The notes under the pieces: model-generated
Told to the model about the DNA's origin: nothing
Seen by the model: the letters and a program-made list of their open reading frames with translations, nothing else
Database searches by the model: none
Source of the DNA: Pseudomonas sp. NFR16
Lineage (GTDB): Bacteria; Pseudomonadota; Gammaproteobacteria; Pseudomonadales; Pseudomonadaceae
Direction: 5' to 3'
Assembly: GCF_900108875.1 (NCBI RefSeq)
Contig: NZ_FNYJ01000009.1
Location: forward strand, 88,569-152,568
DNA length: 64,000 bases
Part shown: one piece after another, positions 54,201-63,045 of the stretch
Layout: each line of letters begins with the position of its first letter
Position numbering within the stretch: position 1 is the stretch's first letter
Translations under genes and position numbers: made by a program

Positions 54201-54568
54201 TTGAGGCATCTGACCAGACAGCAGCGCCGGAAATCGTCGCGGCGCCAGTGGCCGTCGAAGCTGCAGCTGCTCCGGTGCCTGCCGCCGAGAAGCCGGCACT
54301 GCCAATGGCCAGCACCGGTCGCGCGCCGAACGATCCTCGTGAAGTTCGCCGTCGTCGCCTGGAAGCCGAGCGTCTGCAGAAGGAAGCCGAAGCCGCCGCG
54401 AGCGCTGCACCTGTCGCTCAGGCAGAAGCTGCCAGCCCTGCTCCTGCCGTCGAAGCCGTCTCCGCTCCAGCCCCGGCTGTCAGCGAAAACGTCGAGCCGG
54501 CCAAGGCTGTCGTGACTGAAAACGGTGAAGAACTGGAAGAGAACAAAGAGCCTAAACCGCTCGCGTAA
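51242..54568 (+). CDS. rne: Ribonuclease E
   Basis: ATG 51242 (MKRMLINATQPEELRVALVD) is the conserved start; 1108 aa follow. The S1 domain is near the start (YKGRITRIEPSLEAAFVDF), the catalytic Asp in VSIDINSARATKG and IDFIDMTPAK, and the Zn-link in CPRCSGTG. The C-terminal half is disordered. It holds Arg/Glu-rich repeats (from about residue 615) and long Ala/Pro/Glu-rich runs that in relatives scaffold the RNA degradosome. RNase E processes and decays most mRNA and matures rRNA. Confidence 0.97.
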   Translation: MKRMLINATQPEELRVALVDGQRLYDLDIESGAREQKKANIYKGRITRIEPSLEAAFVDFGSERHGFLPLKEISREYFKKSPEGRVNIKDVLSEGQEVIVQVEKEERGNKGAALTTFISLAGRYLVLMPNNPRAGGISRRIEGEERNELREALNGLIAPADMGLIVRTAGLGRSSEEMQWDLDYLLQLWTAIKEASQDRAAPFLIYQESNVIIRAIRDYLRQDIGEVLIDSVEAQEEALTFIRQVMPQYASKIKLYEDSVPLFNRFQIESQIETAFQRVVELPSGGSIVIDPTEALVSIDINSARATKGSDIEETALQTNLEAAEEIARQLRLRDIGGLIVIDFIDMTPAKNQRAVEEKVRESLEADRARVQVGRISRFGLLEMSRQRLRPSLGESSGIVCPRCSGTGIIRDVESLSLAILRLIEEEALKDRTAEVRAQVPIPVAAFLLNEKRNSITKIELRTRARIVILPNDHLETPHFEVQRLRDDSPEAHSLQSSYEIAAAAAEVEEVQPTAATRTLVRQEAAVKTAPARANAPVPTETAAPVAPAPVAHEPSLFKGLVKSLVSLFATKEEPVAPAAVVEKPASERPARNEERRNGRQQSRSRNGRRDEERKPREERAPRAEREERAPREERAPREERAPREERAPREERAPREPREARDETAAPREERQPRAPREERQPRAPREDRKPREERVRELREPLDAAPAVNVPREERPERAPREERQPRPPREERQPRAEQAAAAAEDETLLSNEEQQDDNQEHAEGDRPRRRSRGQRRRSNRRERQRDANGDVIEGSEGSEGGQEQAAEVRDSGNSTEIAAGLAVTAAVAESVISAPAEADAHRQAERANSAAEASAVEPAEKAPEPVMQAPVVEAPAIESQDAPVKRSVMPEVEVAQFDASLSPFERQVKAAAQAEQVDAPAAEQAPVAVEVPAPVVEAPAAAPVEALKDAEPAIEKPAAVAPVAEAPVAETAVAEAPVVNALVVEASDQTAAPEIVAAPVAVEAAAAPVPAAEKPALPMASTGRAPNDPREVRRRRLEAERLQKEAEAAASAAPVAQAEAASPAPAVEAVSAPAPAVSENVEPAKAVVTENGEELEENKEPKPLA
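53090..53470 (+). repeat. Tandem APREER-type repeat within rne
   Basis: About 15 imperfect copies of a 6-codon unit (Ala/Gln-Pro-Arg-Glu-Glu-Arg) lie in the C-terminal half. Such repeats often vary in number between strains. Confidence 0.85.
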
Positions 54569-54581
54569 TCCTTCAGTCAAC

Positions 54582-54618
54582 AAAAAGCCCCACCTGTGTG
54601 AGCAGGTGGGGCTTTTTT
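54582..54618. terminator. Bidirectional terminator after rne
   Basis: A 15-bp stem (AAAAAGCCCCACCTG and CAGGTGGGGCTTTTT) with a 6-nt loop lies between the convergent rne and MobA-like genes. Confidence 0.95.
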
Positions 54619-54642
54619 ATGGCGGCGATAAAGAAAACCCGG

Positions 54643-55233
54643 TTATTTGAAGACCAGCGCGGCAGGCACGTCCACATCCCACAGCACGCCTGAGTCTTCT
54701 GTATGGAGCTCTTTGACGTTCGCCCCCTGAAACAGACGTCGGGCGCCCTTCTCGCCTGTCAATGCCATCAGTGAAGCACCGAAATGCCGACCAAAGCCCA
54801 CCGGATGCCCGTACTTGCCGACATGCACCGGGACGCTGATTGCGTCGTCCTCAAGGCTCGACGCAACGTACCGAAGGGTTTCGGGACTGATGAAAGGCAT
54901 GTCGCCCAGAACGACGAGCCAGCCGCGATGATCAGGTTCGGCCGCCACGGCAGCGGCAATGCTGTCGCCCATTCCGGGCGAGTCCAGCACGACGACCTGA
55001 CAACCGTGGCGCAGGGCGAGTTCGGCCACGCTGCAATAGTCGGGGCGGGTCAGCAGCACGATGGTGTCCGCGACGGTGCGGACGCTGACCAACACCTGCT
55101 CGAGAACCGAGCGCTCGACCCCGTCACGCCCAGTGCATTGTGCCAGCAGCTTATTGCGATGGCTGCCGGCGACTTGACGAAAGCGGCTGCCCAACCCGGC
55201 GGCAAGCACGATGGCACACAGGGTTTCACTCAT
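54643..55233 (-). CDS. MobA/MocA-like nucleotidyltransferase
   Basis: ATG 55233 (MSETLCAIVLAAGLGSRF) is preferred to a start ten codons upstream. The protein (196 aa) has the nucleotide-binding motif LAAGLGSRFRQ, Lys in RNKLLAQ and Asp in LVVLGDMPFIS. Relatives attach CMP or GMP to the molybdenum cofactor. The target is not known here. Confidence 0.8.
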   Translation of the reverse strand: MSETLCAIVLAAGLGSRFRQVAGSHRNKLLAQCTGRDGVERSVLEQVLVSVRTVADTIVLLTRPDYCSVAELALRHGCQVVVLDSPGMGDSIAAAVAAEPDHRGWLVVLGDMPFISPETLRYVASSLEDDAISVPVHVGKYGHPVGFGRHFGASLMALTGEKGARRLFQGANVKELHTEDSGVLWDVDVPAALVFK

Positions 55234-55303
55234 GCTTTGACCTCTGAACGTGATGACAGACATGCCCTGACGGCAAAGACCACGGCAAAGCCCGGCCAGG
55301 ACC

Positions 55304-56323
55304 TCAGCAGAGATTAGGCTCCATTTCCAGCGTCACGCCGAAGCGCTCGAGGACATCGGCCTGAATCCGCTGAGCCAGATTGAGCAGGTCGTGTCCGGAG
55401 GCTGAGCCATAGTTGACCAGTACCAGCGACTGCAAAGCATGCACGCCAGCATCGCCTTCACGAAAACCCTTCCAGCCCGCTTGCTCGATCAACCAGCCCG
55501 CCGCCAGTTTGACCTGCCCGTCAGGCTGAGGATAAGTCACCAGACCGGGATGAGCCTGCTTGATGCGTGCAGCAACGTCGGCCGGCACCAGCGGATTTTT
55601 GAAGAAACTGCCGGCATTGCCGAGCACCGCCGGGTCGGGCAGCTTCTCGCTGCGGATCGCACAGATCGCTTTGCTGACGTGTACAGGCGTCGGGTCCTTG
55701 ATGCCCTGCTCTTCGAGGCGCTGGCGCACAGGCCCGTAATCCAGATGCAGTCGGGCAGCAAAGGTCAACGCAAAGCGCACCCGCAGGATCAGCCAGCGAC
55801 CGGTCTGATGCTTGAACACACTGTCGCGATAGCCGAAGGCGCAGTCCTGTAGCGAAAACTCTTTCAACTCACCGTTGAGCCGGTCCATGGCGACCAGGCT
55901 GTGGAAAACGTCTTTGATCTCGACGCCGTAAGCACCGATGTTCTGCATGGGCGCAGCCCCGACCGTGCCCGGGATCAGGCTCAGGTTTTCCAGTCCGGCC
56001 AGGCCTTGGGCGAGCATATCCTGAACGAACGGGTGCCACGGTTCGCCTGCCTCTGCCTCGACGATGGCGCGATCGCAGTCCTCATGAACGATGCGAATGC
56101 CACGACTGGCCATGCGCAGTACCAGCGCATCGACATCACCGGTGAGCAACAGATTGCTGCCGCCGCCCAGCACCAACAGGTCGATGTGGTTCTGCGCCGA
56201 ATAGGCCAGCGCTTCACGCACGTCCTCGTCGGTGCGCGCTTCGGCAAACAGGCGCGCACGCACGTCCACGCCAAAGGTGTTGTAGGGCTTGAGTGACACA
56301 TCGGATTGCAGCTGCAGGGTCAT
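55304..56323 (-). CDS. murB: UDP-N-acetylenolpyruvoylglucosamine reductase
   Basis: ATG 56323 (MTLQLQSDVSLKPYNTFG) gives 339 aa, the normal length. The FAD-binding GGGSNLLL, and catalytic Ser in LGNAGSFFKNP, are present. It reduces enolpyruvyl-UDP-GlcNAc to UDP-MurNAc for peptidoglycan. It is the type I form found in pseudomonads. The gap to kdsB is 46 bp. Confidence 0.95.
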   Translation of the reverse strand: MTLQLQSDVSLKPYNTFGVDVRARLFAEARTDEDVREALAYSAQNHIDLLVLGGGSNLLLTGDVDALVLRMASRGIRIVHEDCDRAIVEAEAGEPWHPFVQDMLAQGLAGLENLSLIPGTVGAAPMQNIGAYGVEIKDVFHSLVAMDRLNGELKEFSLQDCAFGYRDSVFKHQTGRWLILRVRFALTFAARLHLDYGPVRQRLEEQGIKDPTPVHVSKAICAIRSEKLPDPAVLGNAGSFFKNPLVPADVAARIKQAHPGLVTYPQPDGQVKLAAGWLIEQAGWKGFREGDAGVHALQSLVLVNYGSASGHDLLNLAQRIQADVLERFGVTLEMEPNLC

Positions 56324-56369
56324 GGGCGAACCTGCGTGTGTGGCATCGAAACGGCAAAACCCATGCTCA

Positions 56370-57134
56370 TCAGATCTCCAGCAAACGCCGCACGCGTTCC
56401 AGGTCTTCAGCGGTGTCGACACCCGCCGGAGGTGCTTCGAGGGCGTCCGCGACGTGGATACGCACGCCATGCCACAGGGCCCGCAACTGCTCGAGGTTTT
56501 CGGTGTTTTCCAGCCAGCACGGTCCCCAGCTGACGAAGTCATGCAGGAAACCGGCGCGGTAGGCGTAAATCCCGATGTGGCGGCGGTACGGCACGCCTTC
56601 GGGCAACGTGTCACGGCTTTTTGCCAGCGCATCGCGGGCCCATGGCAGCGGCGCACGACTGAACGTCAGGGCCAGGCCGTTGATATCGGAACAGACCTTG
56701 ACCACATTGGGATTGAACAGCGACGTCACGTCTTCGATGGGCTCGGCCAGCGTCGACATCCGGGCTTCGGGATGCGCAGCCAGGTTGTCGGCGACCTGAT
56801 CGATCACCGCCGGAGGAATCATCGGCTCGTCACCCTGGACGTTGACGACGATGGCGTCATTGGCCAACCCCAGCAGCGCAGCGACTTCCGCCAGCCGGTC
56901 GGTGCCGGAGTTGTGGTCGTCCCGGGTCATCAGCACTTCGGCGCCGAACGCCTGACAGGCCTCGACGATGCGCGCGTCATCGGTCGCAACGACCACGCGC
57001 TCGGCGCTGCTTTTGCGCGCCTGCTCCCATACGTGCTGAATCATCGGCTTGCCCGCGATGGTTTTCAGGGGTTTACCGGGAAAGCGGCTGGAGCCGTAGC
57101 GCGCCGGAATGACAACGGTAAACGGTGCGGTCAT
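56370..57134 (-). CDS. kdsB: 3-deoxy-manno-octulosonate cytidylyltransferase
   Basis: KdsB activates Kdo as CMP-Kdo for LPS core. The 254-aa protein has the typical VIPARYGSSRFPGKPL, VVATDD and VQGDEPMI motifs. Its ATG overlaps the Trm112-like stop. Confidence 0.96.
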   Translation of the reverse strand: MTAPFTVVIPARYGSSRFPGKPLKTIAGKPMIQHVWEQARKSSAERVVVATDDARIVEACQAFGAEVLMTRDDHNSGTDRLAEVAALLGLANDAIVVNVQGDEPMIPPAVIDQVADNLAAHPEARMSTLAEPIEDVTSLFNPNVVKVCSDINGLALTFSRAPLPWARDALAKSRDTLPEGVPYRRHIGIYAYRAGFLHDFVSWGPCWLENTENLEQLRALWHGVRIHVADALEAPPAGVDTAEDLERVRRLLEI

Positions 57135-57316
57135 TTGTCCAGACGCTCGTCGGTGGTCAGGGTGCGCGCTTCGCTTTCCAGCATGACAGGAATGCCATCA
57201 CGGATCGGATAAGCCAGGCCTGCGCCTTTGCTGATCAGCTCGGTTTTATCGGCGCTGAGCTTGAGCGGACCTTTGCAGATCGGGCAAGCGAGGATGTCGA
57301 GCAATTTGGTGTCCAT
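57131..57316 (-). CDS. Trm112/YcaR-family zinc-ribbon-like protein
   Basis: The 61-aa protein begins MDTKLLDILACPICKGPL, with one CxxC. Trm112-type proteins partner methyltransferases. The gene lies between lpxK and kdsB in many gamma-proteobacteria. Confidence 0.9.
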   Translation of the reverse strand: MDTKLLDILACPICKGPLKLSADKTELISKGAGLAYPIRDGIPVMLESEARTLTTDERLDK

Positions 57317-57333
57317 AGGAAATCCTGAGCGAA

Positions 57334-58329
57334 TCATGGCAGAAGACGGTTTAACTGCGAATCGAACCAACTGACGAAGGCAGCGGAAGGCACGGCTTCC
57401 ACGGCCAGGTACCACCAGTCGGGGGCCGCGAAGGATGCACACTTCACGGCGTCTTTCTCGGTCATGACGATGGGCAGCGCGGGCGTGAACGCAAGGGCCT
57501 CTGCGCTGAACACCGCATGATCGGCGAATGCATGGGGAACAGGCCGCCAGTGTAGTCCTTCAAGGGTTTTGAAGAAACGTTGCGGGTTACCGATTCCGGC
57601 GACCGCATGCAGCGCCTGGCCTTGGGGAAAGTGATCGACCGGGTGACGCTCGCCACTCAACAGATTGACCAGCGCGCTGGGCTGTAACTGAAACGCGTAG
57701 CCGTCATCGCGATCATCCGCCGCGCCGTTGTAAAGCAGCGCGTCGACGCTCTGCAGGCGCTCGACCGGTTCGCGCAGCGGGCCAGCCGGCAGGCAGCGCC
57801 GGTTTCCCAGCCCGCGAGCGGCGTCGATCAGCACCAGTTCGAGATCACGGGCCAGCCGGTAATGCTGCAGACCGTCGTCGGAAAGAATCAGGTCCAGCGG
57901 CTCCTGTGCCAGCAGGGCTCGCACCGCCCGGGATCGGTCAGGATCGATCATCAACGGCACACCTGCGCGTTTGACGATCAACAGCGGCTCGTCACCCGCC
58001 TGGGCCGCGCTCTGCCCGGCCGATACCCGCCAAGGCAGGCTCGGCGGTGTGGCGCCGTAGCCGCGACTGACCACGCCGACCCGCAACCCGCGGCGACGGC
58101 AATAATCGATCATCCAGAGAATCAGCGGCGTTTTTCCCGTGCCGCCAACGGTGATGTTGCCGACCACGATAACCGGCACGGGCGCCTTGTAGATGTCACC
58201 CTGGCCGGCGAGAAAACGCGCGCGCTTGCCGTCGACCACCCGCCGATACAGGCTTTCGAGCGGACGCAGCAAAGCCAGTGCCGGATGGCCTTTGTACCAG
58301 GCGTCAAGCAATCGGTCGGTCAGTGCCAT
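57334..58329 (-). CDS. lpxK: Tetraacyldisaccharide 4'-kinase
   Basis: LpxK adds the 4'-phosphate in lipid A synthesis at the inner membrane. The 331-aa protein has the Walker A GNITVGGTGKTPL and DDGLQHYRL motif. The start overlaps the exbD stop. Confidence 0.96.
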   Translation of the reverse strand: MALTDRLLDAWYKGHPALALLRPLESLYRRVVDGKRARFLAGQGDIYKAPVPVIVVGNITVGGTGKTPLILWMIDYCRRRGLRVGVVSRGYGATPPSLPWRVSAGQSAAQAGDEPLLIVKRAGVPLMIDPDRSRAVRALLAQEPLDLILSDDGLQHYRLARDLELVLIDAARGLGNRRCLPAGPLREPVERLQSVDALLYNGAADDRDDGYAFQLQPSALVNLLSGERHPVDHFPQGQALHAVAGIGNPQRFFKTLEGLHWRPVPHAFADHAVFSAEALAFTPALPIVMTEKDAVKCASFAAPDWWYLAVEAVPSAAFVSWFDSQLNRLLP

Positions 58330-58760
58330 CAGTTAGCCGATGCGGCCTCGACAGTGGTCATGCGCAAGTGAGCGAAACCCAGTTTGCCGGCCGCATCCAT
58401 CGCCGTGATCACCGCCTGATGGGGTGTCTTGCCGTCGGCGCTGATCGACAACGGCAGATTGGTGTCGCCGCCCGATTCTTTCTGCAGGGCGTCGATGAGG
58501 GTTTCCAGCTTGCTGTCCGCCAGCAGCGTGTTATTCACCGAATACACGCCATCGGCGTTGATCGTGATGTCCACGTGCTTCTTGTCGACATCGTCGGCCG
58601 ACGCACCGGTCACGGCCTGGGGCAGGTCGACGCGCAACTGGGTTTCCCGCGTGAAGGTCGTGGTCACGACGAAGAACAGCAAGAGGATGAACACCACGTC
58701 GATCAGCGACACCAGATTGATGTCGATGGTCTCCCGAGGTTTGCGACGGCGGAATTTCAC
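58329..58760 (-). CDS. exbD: ExbD/TolR-family protein
   Basis: The 143-aa protein has one membrane segment (LVSLIDVVFILLLFFVV) with the conserved proton-carrying Asp and a periplasmic domain. With ExbB it makes a proton-driven motor for TonB-dependent uptake or a related task. Start and stop overlap neighbours, so it is one operon. Confidence 0.92.
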   Translation of the reverse strand: MKFRRRKPRETIDINLVSLIDVVFILLLFFVVTTTFTRETQLRVDLPQAVTGASADDVDKKHVDITINADGVYSVNNTLLADSKLETLIDALQKESGGDTNLPLSISADGKTPHQAVITAMDAAGKLGFAHLRMTTVEAASAN

Positions 58761-59440
58761 TTCTTCCTGCCCTCGCCACGCGCGGCGGCCTTGAGGTCAG
58801 GTTTGGCACCGGTCAGATCGACATCGCGGTCGCCCTGCACCACTTCCACCAGCTTGATGGCTTCCTGCTCCATGCCAACCACCAGTTCGTCGACGCGGTT
58901 TTGCAGGTAGCGATGGAAAAAGATTGTCGGGATCGCCACGGTCAGGCCTGAGGCCGTGCAGATCAGTGCCTTGGCGATGCCGCCTGCAAGCATGCCCGCG
59001 TTGCCGGTCATGCCGGTGCTGGTAAACGAGCTGAAAATGTCGATCATGCCCAGCACGGTACCCAGCAGACCCAGCAGCGGCGCCATTGCCGCGATGGTGC
59101 CCAGCGTCGCAAGGTAGCGCTCCAGCTCGTGAATGACGCGGGCTGCGGCCTCCTCGATGCATTCTTTCATGATCTCGCGGCCATGCCGGGAGTTGGCCAG
59201 GCCTGCGGCGAGGATTTCACCCAGCGGGGAGTCGGCGCGCAGTTCTTTGAGCTTGTCGCCGCTCAGTTGTTTGTCCTGAATCCAGCGCCACACCTGACCG
59301 AGCAGATGCGGCGGTGTGATGCGGCTGGCGCGCAGTGTCCAGAGGCGCTCGATGATGATTCCAACGGCGGCAATGGAACTCAAAATGATCGGTAGCATCA
59401 TCCAGCCACCAGATTTGACCAGCTCCCACACAGCGACCAC
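58757..59440 (-). CDS. exbB: ExbB/TolQ-family proton channel
   Basis: Three membrane segments are visible (GGWMMLPIILSSIAAVGIII, IAAMAPLLGLLGTVLGMIDI and the ALICTASGLTVAIPTIFF region) in the 227-aa protein. It is the first gene of the exbB-exbD-lpxK operon. Confidence 0.92.
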   Translation of the reverse strand: MVAVWELVKSGGWMMLPIILSSIAAVGIIIERLWTLRASRITPPHLLGQVWRWIQDKQLSGDKLKELRADSPLGEILAAGLANSRHGREIMKECIEEAAARVIHELERYLATLGTIAAMAPLLGLLGTVLGMIDIFSSFTSTGMTGNAGMLAGGIAKALICTASGLTVAIPTIFFHRYLQNRVDELVVGMEQEAIKLVEVVQGDRDVDLTGAKPDLKAAARGEGRKK

Positions 59441-59526
59441 CCCCTGAAAAAAAGTGGCGCCACTCTAACATAGGCTCGCCGGATCGCGTCGTCGGCTGGG
59501 CGATCGCGGCGATGAATAACCGCACA

Positions 59527-61743
59527 TCAGTCGCGCCAGAAGCGCTTGCTCTGGCGCTCCCCGCTCGCGTCCTGCCGAGCGCCCAGCTGCAGTGTGATGG
59601 CGCCCGATTCGGCACTGTCGTACACCCGCATGCCGGACCACTGATAGCGAGACATCACCAGCGGGTGCGGGTGGCCGAAGGCATTGTTGCGCCCTCGCGA
59701 GATCAGCACGCTGTGGGCGCCGACCGCTCGCAGAAAAGCGCGAGACGACGAGCTGCGGCTGCCGTGATGAGGCGATTGCAGCCACTCGGCGCGCGCATCG
59801 AACCCATCGGCCAGCATGGCACGCTCGGCATCGACATCGATGTCGCCGGTCAGCAATAGACGTTCGCCCTTGGCCTCGACTTTCAGCACGCAGGACGCCT
59901 GGTTGCCTGGCGCCGCGTTTTCCCAGATCCACGTGGAAAAAGTCACTTCATCCCACGTCCAGCTTTCGCCGTTACGACAGGACTCGGCCTGCAACTCGGC
60001 AGGTAGACGCCCTACGTCGCCTGCCAGTACCCGGTCGACCGACAGCCCCTCGAGGATCGCCGCGGCGCCACCGGCGTGATCGGCGTCGGCGTGACTGAGC
60101 AGCATCACGTCCAGGCGAGTGAGCCCGGCGCGCCGGATCGCGGGGAGCACCACTCGCTCGCCGATATCGAATTCGCCGAAGCGCGGCCCGGCATCGTAGA
60201 GCAAGGTGTGCTGCCGGGTTCGCAGCACGATCGCCAAGCCTTGGCCTACATCCAGCTGCTGCACCTGTACCTCGCCCGCGGGCACAGTCTGCTGGGGAGG
60301 AAAAACGCACAACGCCAGCAACGGCCAACCCAGCAGACGCATGGGCACGCCTTCAGGCAGCAACAACATGAGCGCGCCAAGCAGGCTGATGGGCCAGATC
60401 CAGCCGGGCACCTGCGGGCCGGACCACGCCGGGGCGACTTCGGCCATGACAGCGAGGAAGCGGAACAGCCAGTCCATCGAGCCACCCGCCAGCCAGAGCA
60501 GCGGCTCACCGAAGACAGGCAAGGCCAGCAACAGCGTCCCGAGCAACGCCAGCGGGAGAACGACAAGGCTGATCCACGGCACGGCCAGCAGATTGACCGC
60601 GGGGCCGCTGATGCTCACCGGCAGGTTCAGCGCCAGCAGGATCGGCAGCAGACCGACGGCGATCAGCCACTGCGCCCGGGTCCAGCTTTGCAGCCAGGTC
60701 CAGCGACCCAGCCGTCCGCCGAAGATCAGCATGAGAATCCCCACCGCGGCGAACGACAGCCAGAATCCTGGCCTGAGGCTGACCAATGGCTCGGTGATCA
60801 GGACCAGATTCAGCGCAATCAACAAGGGCCATGTGACACCCAGATGGCGAAAGCGCAGCCGCCAGAGCAGGACCAGTCCGAGCATCACGCAGGCCCTCTG
60901 CACCGGCACTTCGAAACCGGCGAGAAACCCGTAAGCCAGCGCGCCGCCGAAGGCGACGATGCAGGCACAAGGCAACCAGGGCAGACGCCGTGGCCATGCT
61001 CCCCAACGGGCAAGCCCGGCAACCAGCCCGTACAACAGACCGGCAAGCAAGCCGATGTGCGTGCCGGAGATCACCAGCAGATGGATGGTGCCGGTGTCTT
61101 GCAGCACCTGCCAGTCCGCGGGGCTGAGGCCTGAGTCGTCGCCCAGCACCAATGCCGCCAGGCCGCCTTGCCGGCCCTGCGCATCAACCGCGAGCAAACG
61201 CTGACGCAGGCCGTCGCGCCAGTTGTGCTGCGCAGGCGCGAGCATCTGCCCGTCGACGACCGTGCCGGTTGCGCCAATCCGCTGAGACAGCAGCCAGGCC
61301 TCGTAATCGAATGCGCCTGAATTGACCAGACCGCCCGGTCGCTTGAGCTTGACCGCCAGCCGCCAACGCTCGCCACTGTTGACCGGCGGTCCGCCATACC
61401 AGCCCAGCCGGATCTGCTCGGGTAACCGTGTCCGTCGGGATTCGGGCTGCTGCAGCTGAAAACGCACGACACCGTCGATGGTTTGCGGCAAACCGGCGAC
61501 TTGGCCTTCCAGCCAGAACGTCTGGCCGTCAAAGCGCTCGGGCAACCGGTCGTGCAGGGCTGATCGGGCCGAGAAGCACGCCCAGGCGAGGCCGAACAGA
61601 AAGAAGGCCAGCGGATACGTTCGAAACGGCAGCAGCATCAGTGCCACGAGCGGCATGACCAGCAACAACCAGACCGGCGGCAACACGGGCAGAAACCGCA
61701 ACAACAGCAATCCCGTCGCAAGCGCGACCATCCCTGTGCGCAT
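59527..61743 (-). CDS. comEC: DNA uptake channel protein ComEC/Rec2
   Basis: The 738-aa protein has an N-terminal DUF4131 domain, a multi-pass competence domain (ISGTHIGLLAGLLYGL) and a C-terminal metallo-beta-lactamase domain (LSHADADHAGGAA). It carries single DNA strands across the inner membrane. Whether this strain is competent is unknown. Confidence 0.93.
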   Translation of the reverse strand: MRTGMVALATGLLLLRFLPVLPPVWLLLVMPLVALMLLPFRTYPLAFFLFGLAWACFSARSALHDRLPERFDGQTFWLEGQVAGLPQTIDGVVRFQLQQPESRRTRLPEQIRLGWYGGPPVNSGERWRLAVKLKRPGGLVNSGAFDYEAWLLSQRIGATGTVVDGQMLAPAQHNWRDGLRQRLLAVDAQGRQGGLAALVLGDDSGLSPADWQVLQDTGTIHLLVISGTHIGLLAGLLYGLVAGLARWGAWPRRLPWLPCACIVAFGGALAYGFLAGFEVPVQRACVMLGLVLLWRLRFRHLGVTWPLLIALNLVLITEPLVSLRPGFWLSFAAVGILMLIFGGRLGRWTWLQSWTRAQWLIAVGLLPILLALNLPVSISGPAVNLLAVPWISLVVLPLALLGTLLLALPVFGEPLLWLAGGSMDWLFRFLAVMAEVAPAWSGPQVPGWIWPISLLGALMLLLPEGVPMRLLGWPLLALCVFPPQQTVPAGEVQVQQLDVGQGLAIVLRTRQHTLLYDAGPRFGEFDIGERVVLPAIRRAGLTRLDVMLLSHADADHAGGAAAILEGLSVDRVLAGDVGRLPAELQAESCRNGESWTWDEVTFSTWIWENAAPGNQASCVLKVEAKGERLLLTGDIDVDAERAMLADGFDARAEWLQSPHHGSRSSSSRAFLRAVGAHSVLISRGRNNAFGHPHPLVMSRYQWSGMRVYDSAESGAITLQLGARQDASGERQSKRFWRD

Positions 61744-61896
61744 AAGGCTTTCCTTGTCATCGGGTGAAATCCACCCTCATGACTTAGCCCACCCACGCTC
61801 CCGCCGATTTATTAATTGTCACAAAGTCTGAATTTTCGCAGGTCACTATCCGTGCATACTTGCCCGAATTTTCCGCCCTCACTGCCGGATTCACGT

Positions 61897-62412
61897 ATGC
61901 CACGCCATCTGTTCAAGCGCTACATGCCCGATCCGAACAGCATCCGGGAACACAAGTCCTTACGATTTCTCGGCACCCTCCTGCATGATCCGAACCTCTG
62001 GCACCTCAACCGCCACTCGGTTGCGCGAGCCATGGGCATCGGCCTGTTCGCGGCACTGATGCCGATGCCGCTGCAGATGCTGCTGGCGGCGATCCTCGCC
62101 GTCTGGGTCCGCGCGAACATGCCGATCGCCGTCAGCCTGTGCTGGTTGACCAATCCGCTGACCATGCCACCGGTGTTCTACATCACCTACAAGATCGGCG
62201 CGCTGCTGCTGGGGCTTCCACCGCGCAGCTTTCCGGACGAACTGAGCTGGGACTGGATCAGCGGCCAGCTGACCACGCTGTGGCAGCCGTTTCTGCTGGG
62301 TTCCATGGTCGCAGGCGTGGTCGCGGGTCTGGTGGGGTATTTCGGGACGATGGCGTATTGGCGCTGGTGGGTCGGGCGGCAGTGGCGCAGGCGAAAGGCA
62401 AAAAGGCGCTAA
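61897..62412 (+). CDS. DUF2062-family membrane protein
   Basis: ATG 61897 (MPRHLFKRYMPDP) gives 171 aa. Two or three membrane segments (LFAALMPMPLQMLLAAILAV; LLGSMVAGVVAGLVGYFG) and the family motif WLTNPLTMPPVFYITYKIG are present. It is divergent from comEC, a conserved position. Its function is unknown. Confidence 0.88.
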   Translation: MPRHLFKRYMPDPNSIREHKSLRFLGTLLHDPNLWHLNRHSVARAMGIGLFAALMPMPLQMLLAAILAVWVRANMPIAVSLCWLTNPLTMPPVFYITYKIGALLLGLPPRSFPDELSWDWISGQLTTLWQPFLLGSMVAGVVAGLVGYFGTMAYWRWWVGRQWRRRKAKRR

Positions 62413-62424
62413 CCGGAACACTGA

Positions 62425-62560
62425 AGTTGGGAGCGGCCTTGCTTGCGAATTCGGCCTGTGTGCTCGTTGAGCTGAAAATGCACCGCCCTCCTCCCGGCTG
62501 TGGCCGGTCCTACAGATGCTACAAGATTTTCGTAGGACCTGCTTTAGCCGGGAAGGCTTC
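62425..62560. repeat. REP-like palindromic elements
   Basis: Three degenerate blocks resemble Pseudomonas REP sequences (GGGAGCGGCCTTGCTTGCGA; CCCGGCTGTGGCCGG; GTAGGACCTGCTTTAGCCGG). They fill most of the gap after the DUF2062 gene. Confidence 0.55.
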
Positions 62561-62664
62561 GGGTGTCATGCCAATGATCGAAATCGCGTTAGAGACAGTT
62601 GGCTCACTCCCAAAAGTTTGCGTCCTGCGCAGTCGCGGCGGCGTGCTGCGGTGATGGGACGCCC

Positions 62665-63045
62665 CTACCGGAATTTAATGACAGCGTAAAATGCGATCAT
62701 GCATCCGAAGACCAGGTGGAGGGCTAAGTAGTGCCAAAATACCTGTTTTCTCAATCTTTCAGGCACTCTTAAGTTGGCGTCTGCAGTTATATATCCTTTA
62801 GCGTGCATTGTTTGGGGAAATGTCAAAACTATCGACACCATGTTCATCCGCATCTGCCTTCCTATGATGCCGCCGCCCCAGTTGGAGCGAGTGTCCGATA
62901 TGCACTTGCAGCCTTCGAGATAACCCTCGAGCAGATCGATTTTCCGATAAGCGAAAATGACCATGGTCAGTGTCGTCAAGAGCGTACAGCACAGCAGAAT
63001 GAGGGAAAGAATACCCAAAGTCGGGGGCATCACTTTGGAGCCCAA
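62665..63045 (-). CDS. Small membrane protein, possible immunity partner
   Basis: The 126-aa protein has an N-terminal membrane segment (LGILSLILLCCTLLTTLTMVIF), a second hydrophobic stretch near the middle and a C-terminal one (LALHLVFGCMIAFYAVI). It overlaps the glycine-rich protein gene by 16 bases. The overlap and membrane nature fit an immunity protein for a membrane-acting toxin. This is inferred from arrangement. Confidence 0.5.
   Translation of the reverse strand: MGSKVMPPTLGILSLILLCCTLLTTLTMVIFAYRKIDLLEGYLEGCKCISDTRSNWGGGIIGRQMRMNMVSIVLTFPQTMHAKGYITADANLRVPERLRKQVFWHYLALHLVFGCMIAFYAVIKFR

Noticed and set aside
51311..54583. 1090-codon ORF antisense to rne
   Set aside because: It is a shadow of the GC-rich rne codons, with no ribosome site or protein-like domains.
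56289..57212. 307-codon ORF antisense to kdsB
   Set aside because: It is a shadow of a clear KdsB gene.
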